21,297 nt of DNA, from contig JAUWOI010000012.1 in NCBI GenBank assembly GCA_030612185.1, forward strand, positions 1 through 21,297, written 5' to 3'. Positions 1-10,300 of the stretch are shown piece by piece; the stretch's first letter is position 1; the number at the start of each line of letters is the position of its first letter. The position numbers were made by a program, and so were the translations under genes. Under the pieces are notes generated by a model. The model was given only the letters and a program-made list of their open reading frames with translations, ran no database searches and was not told where the DNA came from. This DNA comes from Anaerolineae bacterium. Lineage in GTDB: Bacteria; Chloroflexota; Anaerolineae; B4-G1.

Positions 1-3000
1 AGCACTCACCGCTGCTGAGGTGGCTTGAATGGCCTTCAGTGCCTGTCCGTGTCGCTGCTCCGCTTGGTACAAACGCGCATTCTCGATGGCGATGGCGGCC
101 TGGGCGGCCAGGGACTGGAGAGCTCGCTGATCTTCCTCGTCGAAGGCGCTGCGGTCTGGGTGCTCAACGTTGACGACACCAACAACTTGCTCCCCGATCT
201 TGATAGGCACAGACAATTGCGAATGAACATTGCCGTCGAACTCGATGTAGTCGCGATTTTGAGTGGTGTCCCCAACCAATTCCGGTTTTCCACTCTTCGC
301 AACACGGCCAGTTATACCTATGCGTTCGTCATGCTCCAGGTCTATTTCGCCCACTTTTGCTCTTAGGCCGGGCAAGACATCCCGAGGATAGGACGCGATG
401 AATCTCACCTTGTTGCGATCCACCCATGCCACATGACTGAAATGGATCAATGTCCCGCGAGGTACGGCCAGTCGCCATGCCTGTTCAACAATACGCTCGA
501 GGATCTCATCCAGGGCCAAGGTGCTAGCTACTGCTCGGCCAGCTTCGTGCAGGGCTTGCAAGGCAGTGGCTCGCTTTTGCACTTGCTCGTATAGCTGGGC
601 ATTGCGGATAGCGACGGCTGCCTGGTTGGCGAATAACTCGATGTTCGTGAGTTCGTTGGATGTGAAGCGATGTCGTGACCGGTAGTTAATGAACATTACG
701 CCGACTTTGCGGTCCCCAACCCTGAGCGGAATCCCCATAGACGATCTGATCCCCTCCCGATTCACGAAAGGCCCTTTCATCAAGTTCTCAGGACTCTCAG
801 ACAATGCGTCTTCAGCCACGTGCGCCTTGTCAAGCGCCAAGATATTTCGGATTACAGATGCTTCAGTTACCCGCCCAAGCTTGAGCACTTCCTTGATATC
901 TTGTACACCCACCATCGTCGGGGGGAACCCCAACTTATCACTGTCCTGATCGTAGGTATACAGGGTGACAGCATCACACCTAAGAACGTCTTGTGTTCCC
1001 TTCACAATGGAATCCAAGGTGCTTTGCAAGTCCCCCAGAGTTGTAACCTCAGCAACCACCTTGGCCGCTTCCCTGGCTCTGATGAGTTGGTCCAAGAGGC
1101 GGGCCTTTTTCAGGGCCAAGGCTGCGTGGTTGGCGAAGCTTTCCAATGCCTCCCTGTCCTCACAGGTAAAGCTCCGAGGCTGGTTGTAGTTCACGTACAG
1201 AACGCCCAGCTTCTCGCCTCCGACCTCTAGCGCTATTCCCTGGAAGCTCTCCGCACCAATCTCTCGCAAAAGTTCCAAAGTAGACGGCCCCAGGAACTCA
1301 TATCTGGGATCGGCGATATCCGTGATGCCCACCCAGCCCCGCTTCATTACCGTGTAGGCAGTCCTGCCTGGCTTAGGTTCTTCTTCCCGGAACTTCTCCA
1401 GCAACGGACTTGGGATGCTGTCGGCCACCAATTCGTCCGGGAAAAACTGGCCTCGGATAACATCGTAGGACCAGATGGCCGAAGAATCGGCCCCCAATAC
1501 TTGCCGGGCGCTCCTCACAATCTGCTGCAGGGCTTCCCGTACACCCGCCACTCCAGCCATGGCGTCAGCTGCCCGGCGCATATGCTCCAACTCCTGCATC
1601 CGCCGGGCGTTGTCATAGGCTATGGCCGCCTGGTTGGCGTAAATCTGTAGGGCCTGCTTCTCGGTCTTGGAGAAAAGGCGGGGCTCTTGGAAATGGATCC
1701 ATAACACGCCGATAGCTTTGCCTTGCAGGAGCAGGGGTAGGCAAGCAGCCCCTTTGGCTCCCTGCTCAAGCATTTTGGGATGCAATTCACTCGCCGACTG
1801 CTCTGCGTTGGGGAAAAAGCGGGACTGTCCAGAGCATGCGACTTGCTGCGAGATGCCCCCCTTTCTAATGCTCGTGGTGGCATCCAGTTGTTGCTCGAAA
1901 CCGGCTTGGGTCAGCAGTCGAGGTCGCCCGCGTTCATCAATCAGCAAGACGACGGCTCGCCAGGCTCCGGTGGCCTGGCAGGCTGTGCCCACGATGACCT
2001 GTAGCACTTCCCTGGGGTCATGAGGCGAGATAATAGTATTGCTAGCTTCGTACAGGGACTGGATGTAAGCCTTCCCTTCCTGTGCTTCCCGGTAAAGCTG
2101 GGCGTTGACAATGGCGACCGCGGCGTGGGCGGCGAAGGCCTCCAGTCGCCGGGCGTCGGCGGGGCCGAACTGGCCCGGTTGGGTGCCGTTCACGTTCAGG
2201 AAACCCATTACCTGTTCACACACGTTGATAGGCGCGCCAACGTAGGAGCGTATCCATTCCCTGCCTTCCAACACCACCCAATCTGGGTCGACAGTCGTGT
2301 CCGGGATGACAAGCATCTCTCCCGTCCGTGCCATTTTCAGCAGACCGGGAACCTCGGCGATCGGATAGGTTCTCCCAGCATCCTGCCCTCCCCCGTGCAA
2401 TCCCTCATACCCCCGCCAGCGGACCACTCGGGCGCAGCCATCCTCCACCAACATAATGTTGAAGCCATCACCCACGACGACACGGTTCACTTGCTCCAAG
2501 ATGCGATTCAGCACCTCGTCGAGATCCAGTGTACTGCTGACGACGGCAGCCGCCTCTTCCAGCGCTTCAGCCATCTCCCGCTGCTCTCGCTCCGCCTGGA
2601 AGAGACGACCGTTCTCTATAGCAATGGCAGCCTGTGCCGCAAACGCCTCGGCCAGTCGGACATGTTCCTCGGTATAGAACCCCGGCTGGTGCTTGTCCAA
2701 GGCAATCATCCCGATGAGCTGATCCCCCACCAGCATCGGCACTCCTAGCCAGCCGCGGATATCGGCCTGAGTGTGAGGTTCTTCGGAGAATCCCCGATAT
2801 TCCGCTGGCGCGTCTAAAACGATGAACGACGCTCTCTGTTGCATTACCACCCGGTTAGGGTTGTCGTCATCTATGGAGAAAGAGATACCCAGGATGTCTG
2901 GCAGGTTGGGGAAACCGCGTCCACCGATGATCTCCAGGCAGTCGTCCTTCAGCAGTTGCACTGAAGCGCTGTCATAGGGCACTACTTTCTGAAGTTCGCT

Positions 3001-4506
3001 CAAGATACGCTCAAAAATCCCCTGCTGGTCGAGGGTGGTGGTAAGAGCCAGTGCCGTCTCCCGCAGGGTCTCGGCCTCCCGCCGTCGCCGGGATTCCGCC
3101 TCGAACAGCCGGGCGTTCTTGATGGCCAGGGCAGCCTGGTTGGCCAGGAAAGAAAGAAGATTCACTTCGTGTTCGCCAAAGTGGTGGGGCACGGTGCTAT
3201 GAACGAAAAGGACACCGATGGCCTTTCCCGAGAGCTGAATCGGGACACCGGCCATGGAGCGCACTCCCATCTCTAGCAGAAAAGCCTTGGCTTGCTTGTG
3301 TCGAGTCACATCGGGGATGATCACTGGTTTGTTCTCTGTCATGACAAGGGTGGTAAACCCATCTGGACGAGGTTCCTCGACAATGACAGGTCTCTCAGGA
3401 GTCAGCGCAACTCCTCTCTGAATGTAGCATCCTCTCCTCTCATCCCATATCAGAGCTGTGCTTGTTTCTGCCTGAATCAGAGAGGAGGCACTCTTGGCAA
3501 TGCGGTCGAGGACCTCCTCCAAGTCTAGAGAGGAATTAAGGACCACGCTTAGATCATAGAGAAGCCTCATCTCCTCAGCACGGCGTCCGGTCTTCTCATA
3601 AAGCTGAGCATTTTCCAGGGCAATGGCCGCCTGCCCGGCCAGCAACTGCAAAACCTGCCGTTCGTGCGCACCGAAGGTCTTCTGTCGGGTGCTGTAGGCA
3701 TACAATACACCCAGGTTTTGGGGCTCGCCTGGGATCGGCACGGCGATGAAGGATTTCACGCCAGCCCGACGCAAGTTCTCGTCCACCCTTTCAGCTTTAG
3801 CATCCACATCGGGCATGATGAAGAGTTCGCCAGTTTCTATAATCCTCCTGGTGAGTTCCACATCTCGCAGGTGCCGATGCCATTTCACGCTCACATCACC
3901 TAAAGGGACTACGGGTTCGTACCACACCTGGCCCGTTGCCGGGTTTACACGGGCTACAGCGCAGGCCTCGGCCCCTGCCAGTTTCGGCACGGCCTCAGCG
4001 ATCACTTCCAGCGTCTTTCTGACATCCAGCTCGCTGAGCATGGCTCTGCTAATCTTCAGCGTGGCCGAGAGCAGATCCCGCTCCCGCCGCAGTCGTGCCT
4101 GCTCTGCCGCCATGCGGATAGTCATTCCTAACTCGTCTAAGTTAAGAGGCTTGGCGAGATAGCGATACGCCCCAGCCTGCAGCGCCTCCAACGCCCGGTC
4201 CATCCCCCAGCCGGTGAAGATAATCACCGGGATTTCCGGCCAACGCTCTTTGATCTCTTGCAGAAGCGCAATACCCACGTACTCTGGCTCCTCCTTCGGC
4301 GCCGGAGCTAGAAGGTCATCAATGAGGACCACGTCATAGGGTCGCTCAACTTGTGCGAGCAGGCTTCGTGCCTCTTGGAGATCAGCGGCAGGATCCACCT
4401 CATACCCGTGTTCGTGCCGCAGATGCTTCGCCAGCGGGTCACGCAAACTGATCTCGTCCTCCACCAACAGTACTCGCAATGGATCGTCAGTTACTGGTTG
4501 CTCCAT
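1..4506 (-). CDS. Response-regulator receiver protein with at least eight tandem GAF domains (C-terminus beyond window)
   Basis: Signalling protein, cytoplasmic as far as visible, since no membrane segment is seen. I read all 1502 codons from the ATG at 4506 to the left edge and found no stop. An N-terminal receiver domain (residues about 10-130) has the acidic pair E16/D17, phospho-acceptor D63, the IIFTG strand and the K of YLAKPL. Eight GAF domains follow, each ending in a motif of the type ANQAAIAIENARLY, near residues 292, 462, 627, 798, 961, 1128, 1299 and 1471, a steady period of about 165-172 residues. The start has a GGAGG site 6 nt upstream inside the end of the preceding kinase gene, whose stop lies 2 bp away, so the two are co-transcribed and probably act together. 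The missing C-terminus is probably an output such as a HATPase, SpoIIE phosphatase or GGDEF domain; this cannot be decided here. GAF ligands cannot be read from sequence. Confidence 0.92.
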   Translation of the reverse strand, partial: MEQPVTDDPLRVLLVEDEISLRDPLAKHLRHEHGYEVDPAADLQEARSLLAQVERPYDVVLIDDLLAPAPKEEPEYVGIALLQEIKERWPEIPVIIFTGWGMDRALEALQAGAYRYLAKPLNLDELGMTIRMAAEQARLRRERDLLSATLKISRAMLSELDVRKTLEVIAEAVPKLAGAEACAVARVNPATGQVWYEPVVPLGDVSVKWHRHLRDVELTRRIIETGELFIMPDVDAKAERVDENLRRAGVKSFIAVPIPGEPQNLGVLYAYSTRQKTFGAHERQVLQLLAGQAAIALENAQLYEKTGRRAEEMRLLYDLSVVLNSSLDLEEVLDRIAKSASSLIQAETSTALIWDERRGCYIQRGVALTPERPVIVEEPRPDGFTTLVMTENKPVIIPDVTRHKQAKAFLLEMGVRSMAGVPIQLSGKAIGVLFVHSTVPHHFGEHEVNLLSFLANQAALAIKNARLFEAESRRRREAETLRETALALTTTLDQQGIFERILSELQKVVPYDSASVQLLKDDCLEIIGGRGFPNLPDILGISFSIDDDNPNRVVMQQRASFIVLDAPAEYRGFSEEPHTQADIRGWLGVPMLVGDQLIGMIALDKHQPGFYTEEHVRLAEAFAAQAAIAIENGRLFQAEREQREMAEALEEAAAVVSSTLDLDEVLNRILEQVNRVVVGDGFNIMLVEDGCARVVRWRGYEGLHGGGQDAGRTYPIAEVPGLLKMARTGEMLVIPDTTVDPDWVVLEGREWIRSYVGAPINVCEQVMGFLNVNGTQPGQFGPADARRLEAFAAHAAVAIVNAQLYREAQEGKAYIQSLYEASNTIISPHDPREVLQVIVGTACQATGAWRAVVLLIDERGRPRLLTQAGFEQQLDATTSIRKGGISQQVACSGQSRFFPNAEQSASELHPKMLEQGAKGAACLPLLLQGKAIGVLWIHFQEPRLFSKTEKQALQIYANQAAIAYDNARRMQELEHMRRAADAMAGVAGVREALQQIVRSARQVLGADSSAIWSYDVIRGQFFPDELVADSIPSPLLEKFREEEPKPGRTAYTVMKRGWVGITDIADPRYEFLGPSTLELLREIGAESFQGIALEVGGEKLGVLYVNYNQPRSFTCEDREALESFANHAALALKKARLLDQLIRAREAAKVVAEVTTLGDLQSTLDSIVKGTQDVLRCDAVTLYTYDQDSDKLGFPPTMVGVQDIKEVLKLGRVTEASVIRNILALDKAHVAEDALSESPENLMKGPFVNREGIRSSMGIPLRVGDRKVGVMFINYRSRHRFTSNELTNIELFANQAAVAIRNAQLYEQVQKRATALQALHEAGRAVASTLALDEILERIVEQAWRLAVPRGTLIHFSHVAWVDRNKVRFIASYPRDVLPGLRAKVGEIDLEHDERIGITGRVAKSGKPELVGDTTQNRDYIEFDGNVHSQLSVPIKIGEQVVGVVNVEHPDRSAFDEEDQRALQSLAAQAAIAIENARLYQAEQRHGQALKAIQATSAAVSA

Positions 4507-4508
4507 CT

Positions 4509-6854
4509 CTATCCTCCGCTAGCGCGGTGATCGTGCTCTGGCGTTCCAGAGCCCGGCAACTCGATTAAGAAGGTGGTCTCAAAGAGTATCACGCTCCGTT
4601 CCACTGCGATTTGCCCCCCCATAGACTCCGCGATGCTACGGGCGACGAACAGGCCCAGCCCGGTTCCTCTTGGCCGGGTGGAGAAACTCAGGGCGAAGAT
4701 GCTCTCCCATAGCCGCCGATGGATGCCAGGACCGGTGTCTGTGAAGCGTATCTTGATGGGAAGGACGTCGTCCTCCGGCTCCCGTGAACTGGTGACCTCA
4801 AGCGCCCCCCAGCCGTCGGAGAGCCGTTCCATCTTCGGCGACACTTGCTGAACAGCGTTGAGCATCACGTTGGAGAAGACTTGCTGCAACCGCGCAGAGC
4901 TGCCTAACGCTTTAGGCAGATCTGGAGCCAGTTTGGTGGTGATGTGCACCTTATGCTTCCGGGCGGTGGGACGCAGCAGCAGTTCGGCACGCCGGATTAC
5001 CTCGTTGACATCAATGTCTTCTTGCTCCTCAGAGCGGGTCAATTCTCGAAGGGAAACCGCGACGCGCTTCAAGTCCAAGGCGGTTGCCAATACTCCATCT
5101 ATCGCCCCACCTATCTTCGTGTGAGTCAGCGGATCGGCTGGGGTGATATCTTCTCTGGCGTCGGGCAACTGCCCATATTCGGCGCGGAGATTGCGGATCT
5201 GGATCTCGAGACCAGAGATCTTGTTGTAGACTTCGTGGCCAAAGCCTGCGGTCAGTTCCCCAGTCAGGAGAAAGCGGCTGATGTCCTGCGCCCGCCGCTC
5301 CAGCAGATCGCTTTCCAGAGCCACACCGAGTAGAGTAGCTATCGCCCAGGCGTCCCGCAGCCGGTAGCGGGAGAAAGCATCTGGCTCCCGGTGGAACAGG
5401 AAGAGCGCATAGTGAGCCTGCCCCTCAGCCTGGATTGGTACCCCGATGCACGACTCAAAAGGAAGCAGGGTCAGCAACTTGCCGAACCTGCGTTGGGCCT
5501 TATGGGACACATGGAGTTCGAAGATGTCCCCACCTTCGTGAATCAAGTCTTTGACTGGGCTCCCGTCTAGCGAGTAAACCGCATCATGGTTCAGGGGCAA
5601 CATGCCGACCTGAGCAGTGATGGAAACCTTACGGGAGATCGGATCCAAATAGAAGACAATCGCGGTCTCGGCGCGGGTAAGAGTGCTCAGTTCCCGAAGC
5701 CCTGCCTCGAGCCGGCTGCGCAGGGAAGCACTGCCACGCATCTCACGAGACAGAATACGGAAGGAATCAACTGCATCATTCTGGATCGGCCGGGAAGCCG
5801 TCAGAGGCCGGCCCACCAACGTCTCCCCTTGCGTGATCCTGGTCAGGCCCTCCTCGATTTCGCCCACATCCAACGGCTTCGCAAAAACCTCGGCGACTCC
5901 CAGTTCCTCCAGTTCCTGGCCTCGTTCGACAATCTGCTCTGGAACGCTGATCACAGCCACCGGGCACTCAGGGCTAGACTTCCTCACCCGGTGGATAAGG
6001 GCCACCCCATCCTCACCAGAGAGATCAATGTCTACCAACACCAGGTCGAACCTGGTTTCCTTTAGATGAGTCAGCGCCTGAATCGGTGACTCTACACCCT
6101 CCGCTTTGCATCCCTGGCGACGCAACCATTCCACCAGAGGATCGAGCACCGTTTTGTCATCATCCACCACCAAGACTCGCCCCAGGAAACTCAGACCGCC
6201 CACAGGCTCCTGGACTTCCTCCGAGTCTGGCCTATCTTCCTCCGGCTCTTCTTCGATTTGCCTAGGAGAAGTGAGATGCTGCGCGAATTCGATGGCCCGA
6301 ATCTGCTGTTCCATGCGCCGCCGGATACTCAGTCGCACTCTCTCGGTACGGCGGTTGATACTGGTGATGACTGCCTCAACCCGGTCGCCAACCCACAGCA
6401 ATTCCTCGGGCTCCTCCATCCCCCACAAGGCCATCTCGTGTAAGGAGACGAAGCCATCCACCCCAGGGATGATCTGAACGAATGCCCCATGGGGGCTCAA
6501 GGCTTTTACCGTGCCACTGACAACGTCGCGTTCCCGGTATTGGCGCTCGAACTGCTTCCATGGATCAGGCAGGAGTCTTCGCACGCTCAGTTCCATCGTG
6601 TAGCCCGGTGCGGGTAGAGCCACGACGACCGCCCGAATCGCTTCCCCCTGTGAGATAATCTGGCGGGGGTCTACGTCACCCTCGAGTGAGAGTTCCCGGC
6701 GGCGGATGTAGGTCCGGCTACCGTCGGTGAGGCGGACGAAGATACCATAGGGGAGCACACTCTCCACTTCCCCGGTGACTTGCTGTCCTGTAGTATACGC
6801 CTGTTTCACCTCAAGTGTGTCTCCATCAGATCGCGCGGTCTCAGAACAAGCCAA
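4509..6854 (-). CDS. Hybrid histidine kinase with two N-terminal S1 RNA-binding domains, receiver, GAF and HATPase
   Basis: Predicted soluble sensor kinase of 781 residues. Two S1-type OB-fold domains lie at about 22-92 and 108-180; the second has the classic pattern GTVKALSPHGAFVQ, GVDGFVSLHE, and VGDRVEAVITSI with RVRLSIRR. An acidic linker (about 200-218) follows. The receiver domain (225-340) has D231-D233, acceptor D275, S303 and K326. A GAF-like domain spans about 375-520. The kinase core has H540 in GFGHEVYNKISGLE, an N-box around N662-N666, DTGPGI at 706-711 and GTGLGL at 730-735, so all catalytic motifs look intact. The start is a TTG about 70 nt below an extended -10 promoter; the ribosome site there is weak, so an internal GTG near residue 16 is an alternative. 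S1 domains normally bind RNA in ribosomal protein S1, PNPase or IF1. Their fusion to a kinase suggests RNA or nucleic-acid sensing, but that is inference. Confidence 0.9.
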   Translation of the reverse strand: MACSETARSDGDTLEVKQAYTTGQQVTGEVESVLPYGIFVRLTDGSRTYIRRRELSLEGDVDPRQIISQGEAIRAVVVALPAPGYTMELSVRRLLPDPWKQFERQYRERDVVSGTVKALSPHGAFVQIIPGVDGFVSLHEMALWGMEEPEELLWVGDRVEAVITSINRRTERVRLSIRRRMEQQIRAIEFAQHLTSPRQIEEEPEEDRPDSEEVQEPVGGLSFLGRVLVVDDDKTVLDPLVEWLRRQGCKAEGVESPIQALTHLKETRFDLVLVDIDLSGEDGVALIHRVRKSSPECPVAVISVPEQIVERGQELEELGVAEVFAKPLDVGEIEEGLTRITQGETLVGRPLTASRPIQNDAVDSFRILSREMRGSASLRSRLEAGLRELSTLTRAETAIVFYLDPISRKVSITAQVGMLPLNHDAVYSLDGSPVKDLIHEGGDIFELHVSHKAQRRFGKLLTLLPFESCIGVPIQAEGQAHYALFLFHREPDAFSRYRLRDAWAIATLLGVALESDLLERRAQDISRFLLTGELTAGFGHEVYNKISGLEIQIRNLRAEYGQLPDAREDITPADPLTHTKIGGAIDGVLATALDLKRVAVSLRELTRSEEQEDIDVNEVIRRAELLLRPTARKHKVHITTKLAPDLPKALGSSARLQQVFSNVMLNAVQQVSPKMERLSDGWGALEVTSSREPEDDVLPIKIRFTDTGPGIHRRLWESIFALSFSTRPRGTGLGLFVARSIAESMGGQIAVERSVILFETTFLIELPGSGTPEHDHRASGG

Positions 6855-6931
6855 CGGAGCACTAACCCTTCGCGATAATCCCCGTCAAGCGCGACAAGCA
6901 GAATGTCGCCGCGGGCAAATGCTCCGCTGCA

Positions 6932-6940
6932 ATTATACCA
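6932..6940 (-). promoter_or_regulatory. Extended -10 promoter for the S1-kinase / multi-GAF operon
   Basis: On the minus strand this reads TGGTATAAT, a perfect TATAAT with the TGn extension. No good -35 box lies 16-18 nt upstream, which fits an extended -10 promoter. It would start transcription near 6925, about 70 nt before the TTG start at 6854. Assigned from consensus only. Confidence 0.55.
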
Positions 6941-7321
6941 ATTGTGTCCCTGTGTAGCGTATTGTCCTGAGGAACCATGACGTCCTCATTGAACATGCCA
7001 CGCGCACAGGCAAGTTGGTATTATATCTTACCACAAATTCACTTCATCGAATGTGGCAGTTTAATCACAGTTTGATGACATTTAAATGAGGCGGGTTCCC
7101 ATTTCAGGTCAACCAGCAACGCGCGCCATTCACGGCGGGTGATGTCCTCCCGGTACGTTCCTCTGTTGTAGTATACTCCCGTGTCCGTTGCTGAACAAGG
7201 GCGGGTGGCTGGCGAAGAAGCAGGAGGCAAGATGCAGGTACTAAGTAGGTCACAGAAAGTTCCTTACACTTTTTTGGCCGACAGGTGCCGTTTTTTGTGG
7301 AAGAAACTTTTTACTACCTGC
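6941..7321. other. Intergenic spacer with no convincing gene
   Basis: This lies between the end of the flippase gene and the promoter of the kinase operon. No open frame here has a ribosome site, and the 63-codon minus-strand frame at 7039-7230 resembles nothing I recognise. Visible structure is limited: an AT-rich patch GGTATTATATCTTACC at 7017-7032, two T6 runs around 7269-7298, and a 7-bp inverted pair GCAGGTA (7234-7240) / TACCTGC (7315-7321) enclosing 74 nt. No intrinsic terminator with a T-tract is obvious for the upstream operon. Confidence 0.6.
7170..7198 (-). promoter_or_regulatory. Possible sigma70-type promoter in the spacer
   Basis: The minus strand has TTGTTC (7193-7198), a 17-nt spacer and TATACT (7170-7175). 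The -10 is good (5 of 6) and the -35 weak (3 of 6). No gene starts just downstream, so it would drive a long leader of the kinase operon or a small RNA. It may be chance. Confidence 0.25.
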
Positions 7322-10300
7322 TTAGATAGGCACCATCTTACGCAGCGGCGCTGGCACTAGCGGCGCCAGCATCTCCCATTCCTCCGGCGTGAGGACGCGC
7401 AGGAGCACCAGCGCCACAGGGTAGACGACCAGACCGGCCAGAAGCGCCAGCGGGCGGCTGTAAGCCGCCACTGCCCAGGTCGCCGCTCCCATCGCCAGCC
7501 CGGCTAGCATAGGCCGGCCCAGCGTCCGCACCCAGCCCATTGGTCCCAGGTGGCGGCGCAGGTCGGCGTAGAACAGCAGCACCAACAGCAACTCCCCGCC
7601 AATGATGATCCACGCGGATGCGATGTAACTGAACGTCCGCACGAAAAGCAAATTCGCCACTATGGTGAAGACCACGCGCGCGCCGGAGGCCAGGAGCACG
7701 TACCGCTGGCGGTTGAGGGCAATGAGCACGTAGTTGGTCAGGCTGTTGATCCAGCCGAAGAGGATAGACCAAACCAACAATCGCAGAATGACCGCGCCGT
7801 AGGGCAGGAACGCTCCTCCGCCAAGCAAACCCACCAGCACCGTTGACAGCAGCGTGACGAGCACGGCCACCGGCAGCGCAACCAGTGTCAGTAACTTGAC
7901 CGACAACCGGTACGACCGCTGCAGCCCGGCCCGGTCTTGAGCAGCCTGGCGCGACATCACCGGGAAGACAGCGAAGGTGAAAACAGCAGGAATGATATTG
8001 AGCGCGTCCACCCACTTGCGCGCAGCGCCGTACCAGCCCACCACTTCGTCGCCCTGCAATTGCTGTAGGAGCACCCCGTTGACGCCAGTGAAGAGCGCCT
8101 GCAACAGCAGCGAGACCATCAGCGGCCAACTTTCGGCCAACATCGTGCGCTGCAAGCGCCACACAATGCGACCCTCCGCGCGCGGCAGATCGGCCCAAAT
8201 CAGCCGCCGCGCCAGCAGCGCCAGAATCGCCAGCGTCGCCACGTTGGTCAGAATGGAGGCCCCCGCCAGCCCGACGATCCCTATCCCGCCTACCAGCACC
8301 GGCACCCAGAGCATGACCTTGATGATGGTGGTCACGGTTTGGATGGCAGCGGGGTACTCGTGTTTCTCGCACGCACGGAAGAGCGCCGCCAGGCCGTTGG
8401 CTACACTGCCCGGCAGCAGCCCGACGTAGAGCAGCACAACCGCCCACACCGTCTCAGTCGCCAGCGGCTCGCCCAACGCCTGCCGCCCGGCCAGAAAACC
8501 CCCCAGTGCCGGTACCACCGCCACGACGAGCAACAGACGCAACACCATCGTATTGACAAACATCTGCCGGGCACGGGCACGGTCACGGGCCACCTCGCGC
8601 ATGAGGTACATATCCAGACCGAAGTTGGCGATGATGTCGAACCAGAGATATATATAGATCGCCGTGTCGAAGCGACCGGTGCCCGCCGGCCCCAGGATGC
8701 GGGCCGCCAGCGCGGCGAGGGCCAGGTCAATGGCCCGGTTGAAGAGGTTGATGATGATGGGAGCGATGGAGTTCTTCGCCACCCGCCGGACGGTGCTTGC
8801 GTCGTCCTCCTCACGGTAGAAGAAGCGCCACAGGTAGAGCCCTGTCAGGAAGAGCACCATCATCCCGGCGATGAAACTGATGAACGCGCCCACTTTCACG
8901 CTGTCGGGGCTGTACTTGAAGCGCACTGTCCATGCGCCTGGCTTTTCCAGCAGCACGCCGCGGAAAGTGCCGTTTACGCGGTAAATGAGGACTTGCTCCT
9001 CAGCGTTTTCACCGCTCCCTTGTGGCCGCACGAATGCCTTCCAGCCGGGGAAGTAGGAGTCGGTCAACACCAGCCATTCGGCTCCGTCAGTCTGCACATC
9101 AACTTCGACCTCGTTGATGGTATAGCGGGTCACATTTTGAGCCGTGGCGGTCCCTGGCTGCGGCGCATAGAAATCCAACGGGTACATGCCAGGATCGAGA
9201 ATGACATAGTTGCGAGGGTCGTGATCCTGTACCACGCTCGCTAGATCGTCCGGCTCCATCGCCGCCAGGAGCGGCAACGTGTAGGCTCGTGGCATCACAG
9301 CCAGGTTCTCGTAGACCCGCACCGTATCATCTTGATACACCAGTTGATACTTGGGGTTGGGAATCTCCACCTCGGTGATGACGTACTTGACGTTGAGCAG
9401 GTCGGTGAGCGGGCTGTCGAGGCTTGACCATTCGCTGAAGGATGCGATGCGGTTAACCAGGAGTTCGTCCTGCTCCTCGATGAGTGCCATGTAGTCGGCG
9501 TATTGGCGGGTGAAGAGCGAGTCGTAGCCCGCGATATACTGGAGGCCATAGAACATCCCCACGTTGGCGTTCATCGTCTTGGTGGTGCCCGGTGGGGTGA
9601 AGGTGGCGTAGCGCCAGAGGGAGGTATCCTGTTGCAGGAACTTGACCACCGGCGGTGTGTAGTCCAGCAGTGCCGGGTCCACAGCGGGGTTGAAACCCGC
9701 GCCAAAGGTGACAAAGTCCAGCACCAGCAACCCGACCACCAGGAACTCCCACACAGGTCTGCCCTGAGCGATGTCCTGAGCCTGTCGAAGGGCGCGGTCG
9801 AAGGGCTGGCGGCGGACGAAGATCGGGCAGCGGCTCACGCGCAGGACGATGCCGGTCCCGGTCAGTAACAGGCCAAAGATGGCGACCCACTTGAACTCGT
9901 AGGAGTAGAAAGCGCGATGGTCGGGGAAGGCAGTGGGGGCCAACGCCAGCGACTGGAACACTCGCTCTACCAGCGGCTCAATCCGGGTGAAGAAGACCCG
10001 GCTGAGAGCCAATCCCGCCATCGTGACCACTCCACCCCAGAAGGCTAGCGCGGCGAGAAGTGTCTCCAGGGAGAAGGGGGCGTTGAGCAGAAGAATATTA
10101 GAGATTAGAGATTGGAGATTGGAGGTTGGAGAGGAGATTGGAGATTGGAGATTACGCCCTTGCTCCCCTGCCCCTCTCTCCTTGTCTCCTTGTCTCCTTG
10201 TCTCCTTGTCTCCCCTGCTCCTCTGCAGCGCCTCAATTCCAAAACCGGCCAGGATGGCGACTGAGAGCGTGAGCGGGAAAACCCAGCGGAAGGGGGAATG

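Noticed and set aside
820..2748. Plus-strand frames of 136 to 242 codons inside the multi-GAF gene
   Set aside because: They lie opposite a minus-strand frame that I followed codon by codon without a stop and that shows clear GAF motifs. Their products are low-complexity and have no ribosome sites.
7039..7230. 63-codon minus-strand frame in the spacer
   Set aside because: No ribosome site and no recognisable sequence; length is expected by chance.
8339..9244. 301-codon plus-strand frame
   Set aside because: It is the antisense shadow of the YfhO/flippase gene, whose product is clearly a membrane protein; the shadow product is Gln/His/Arg-rich with no motif.
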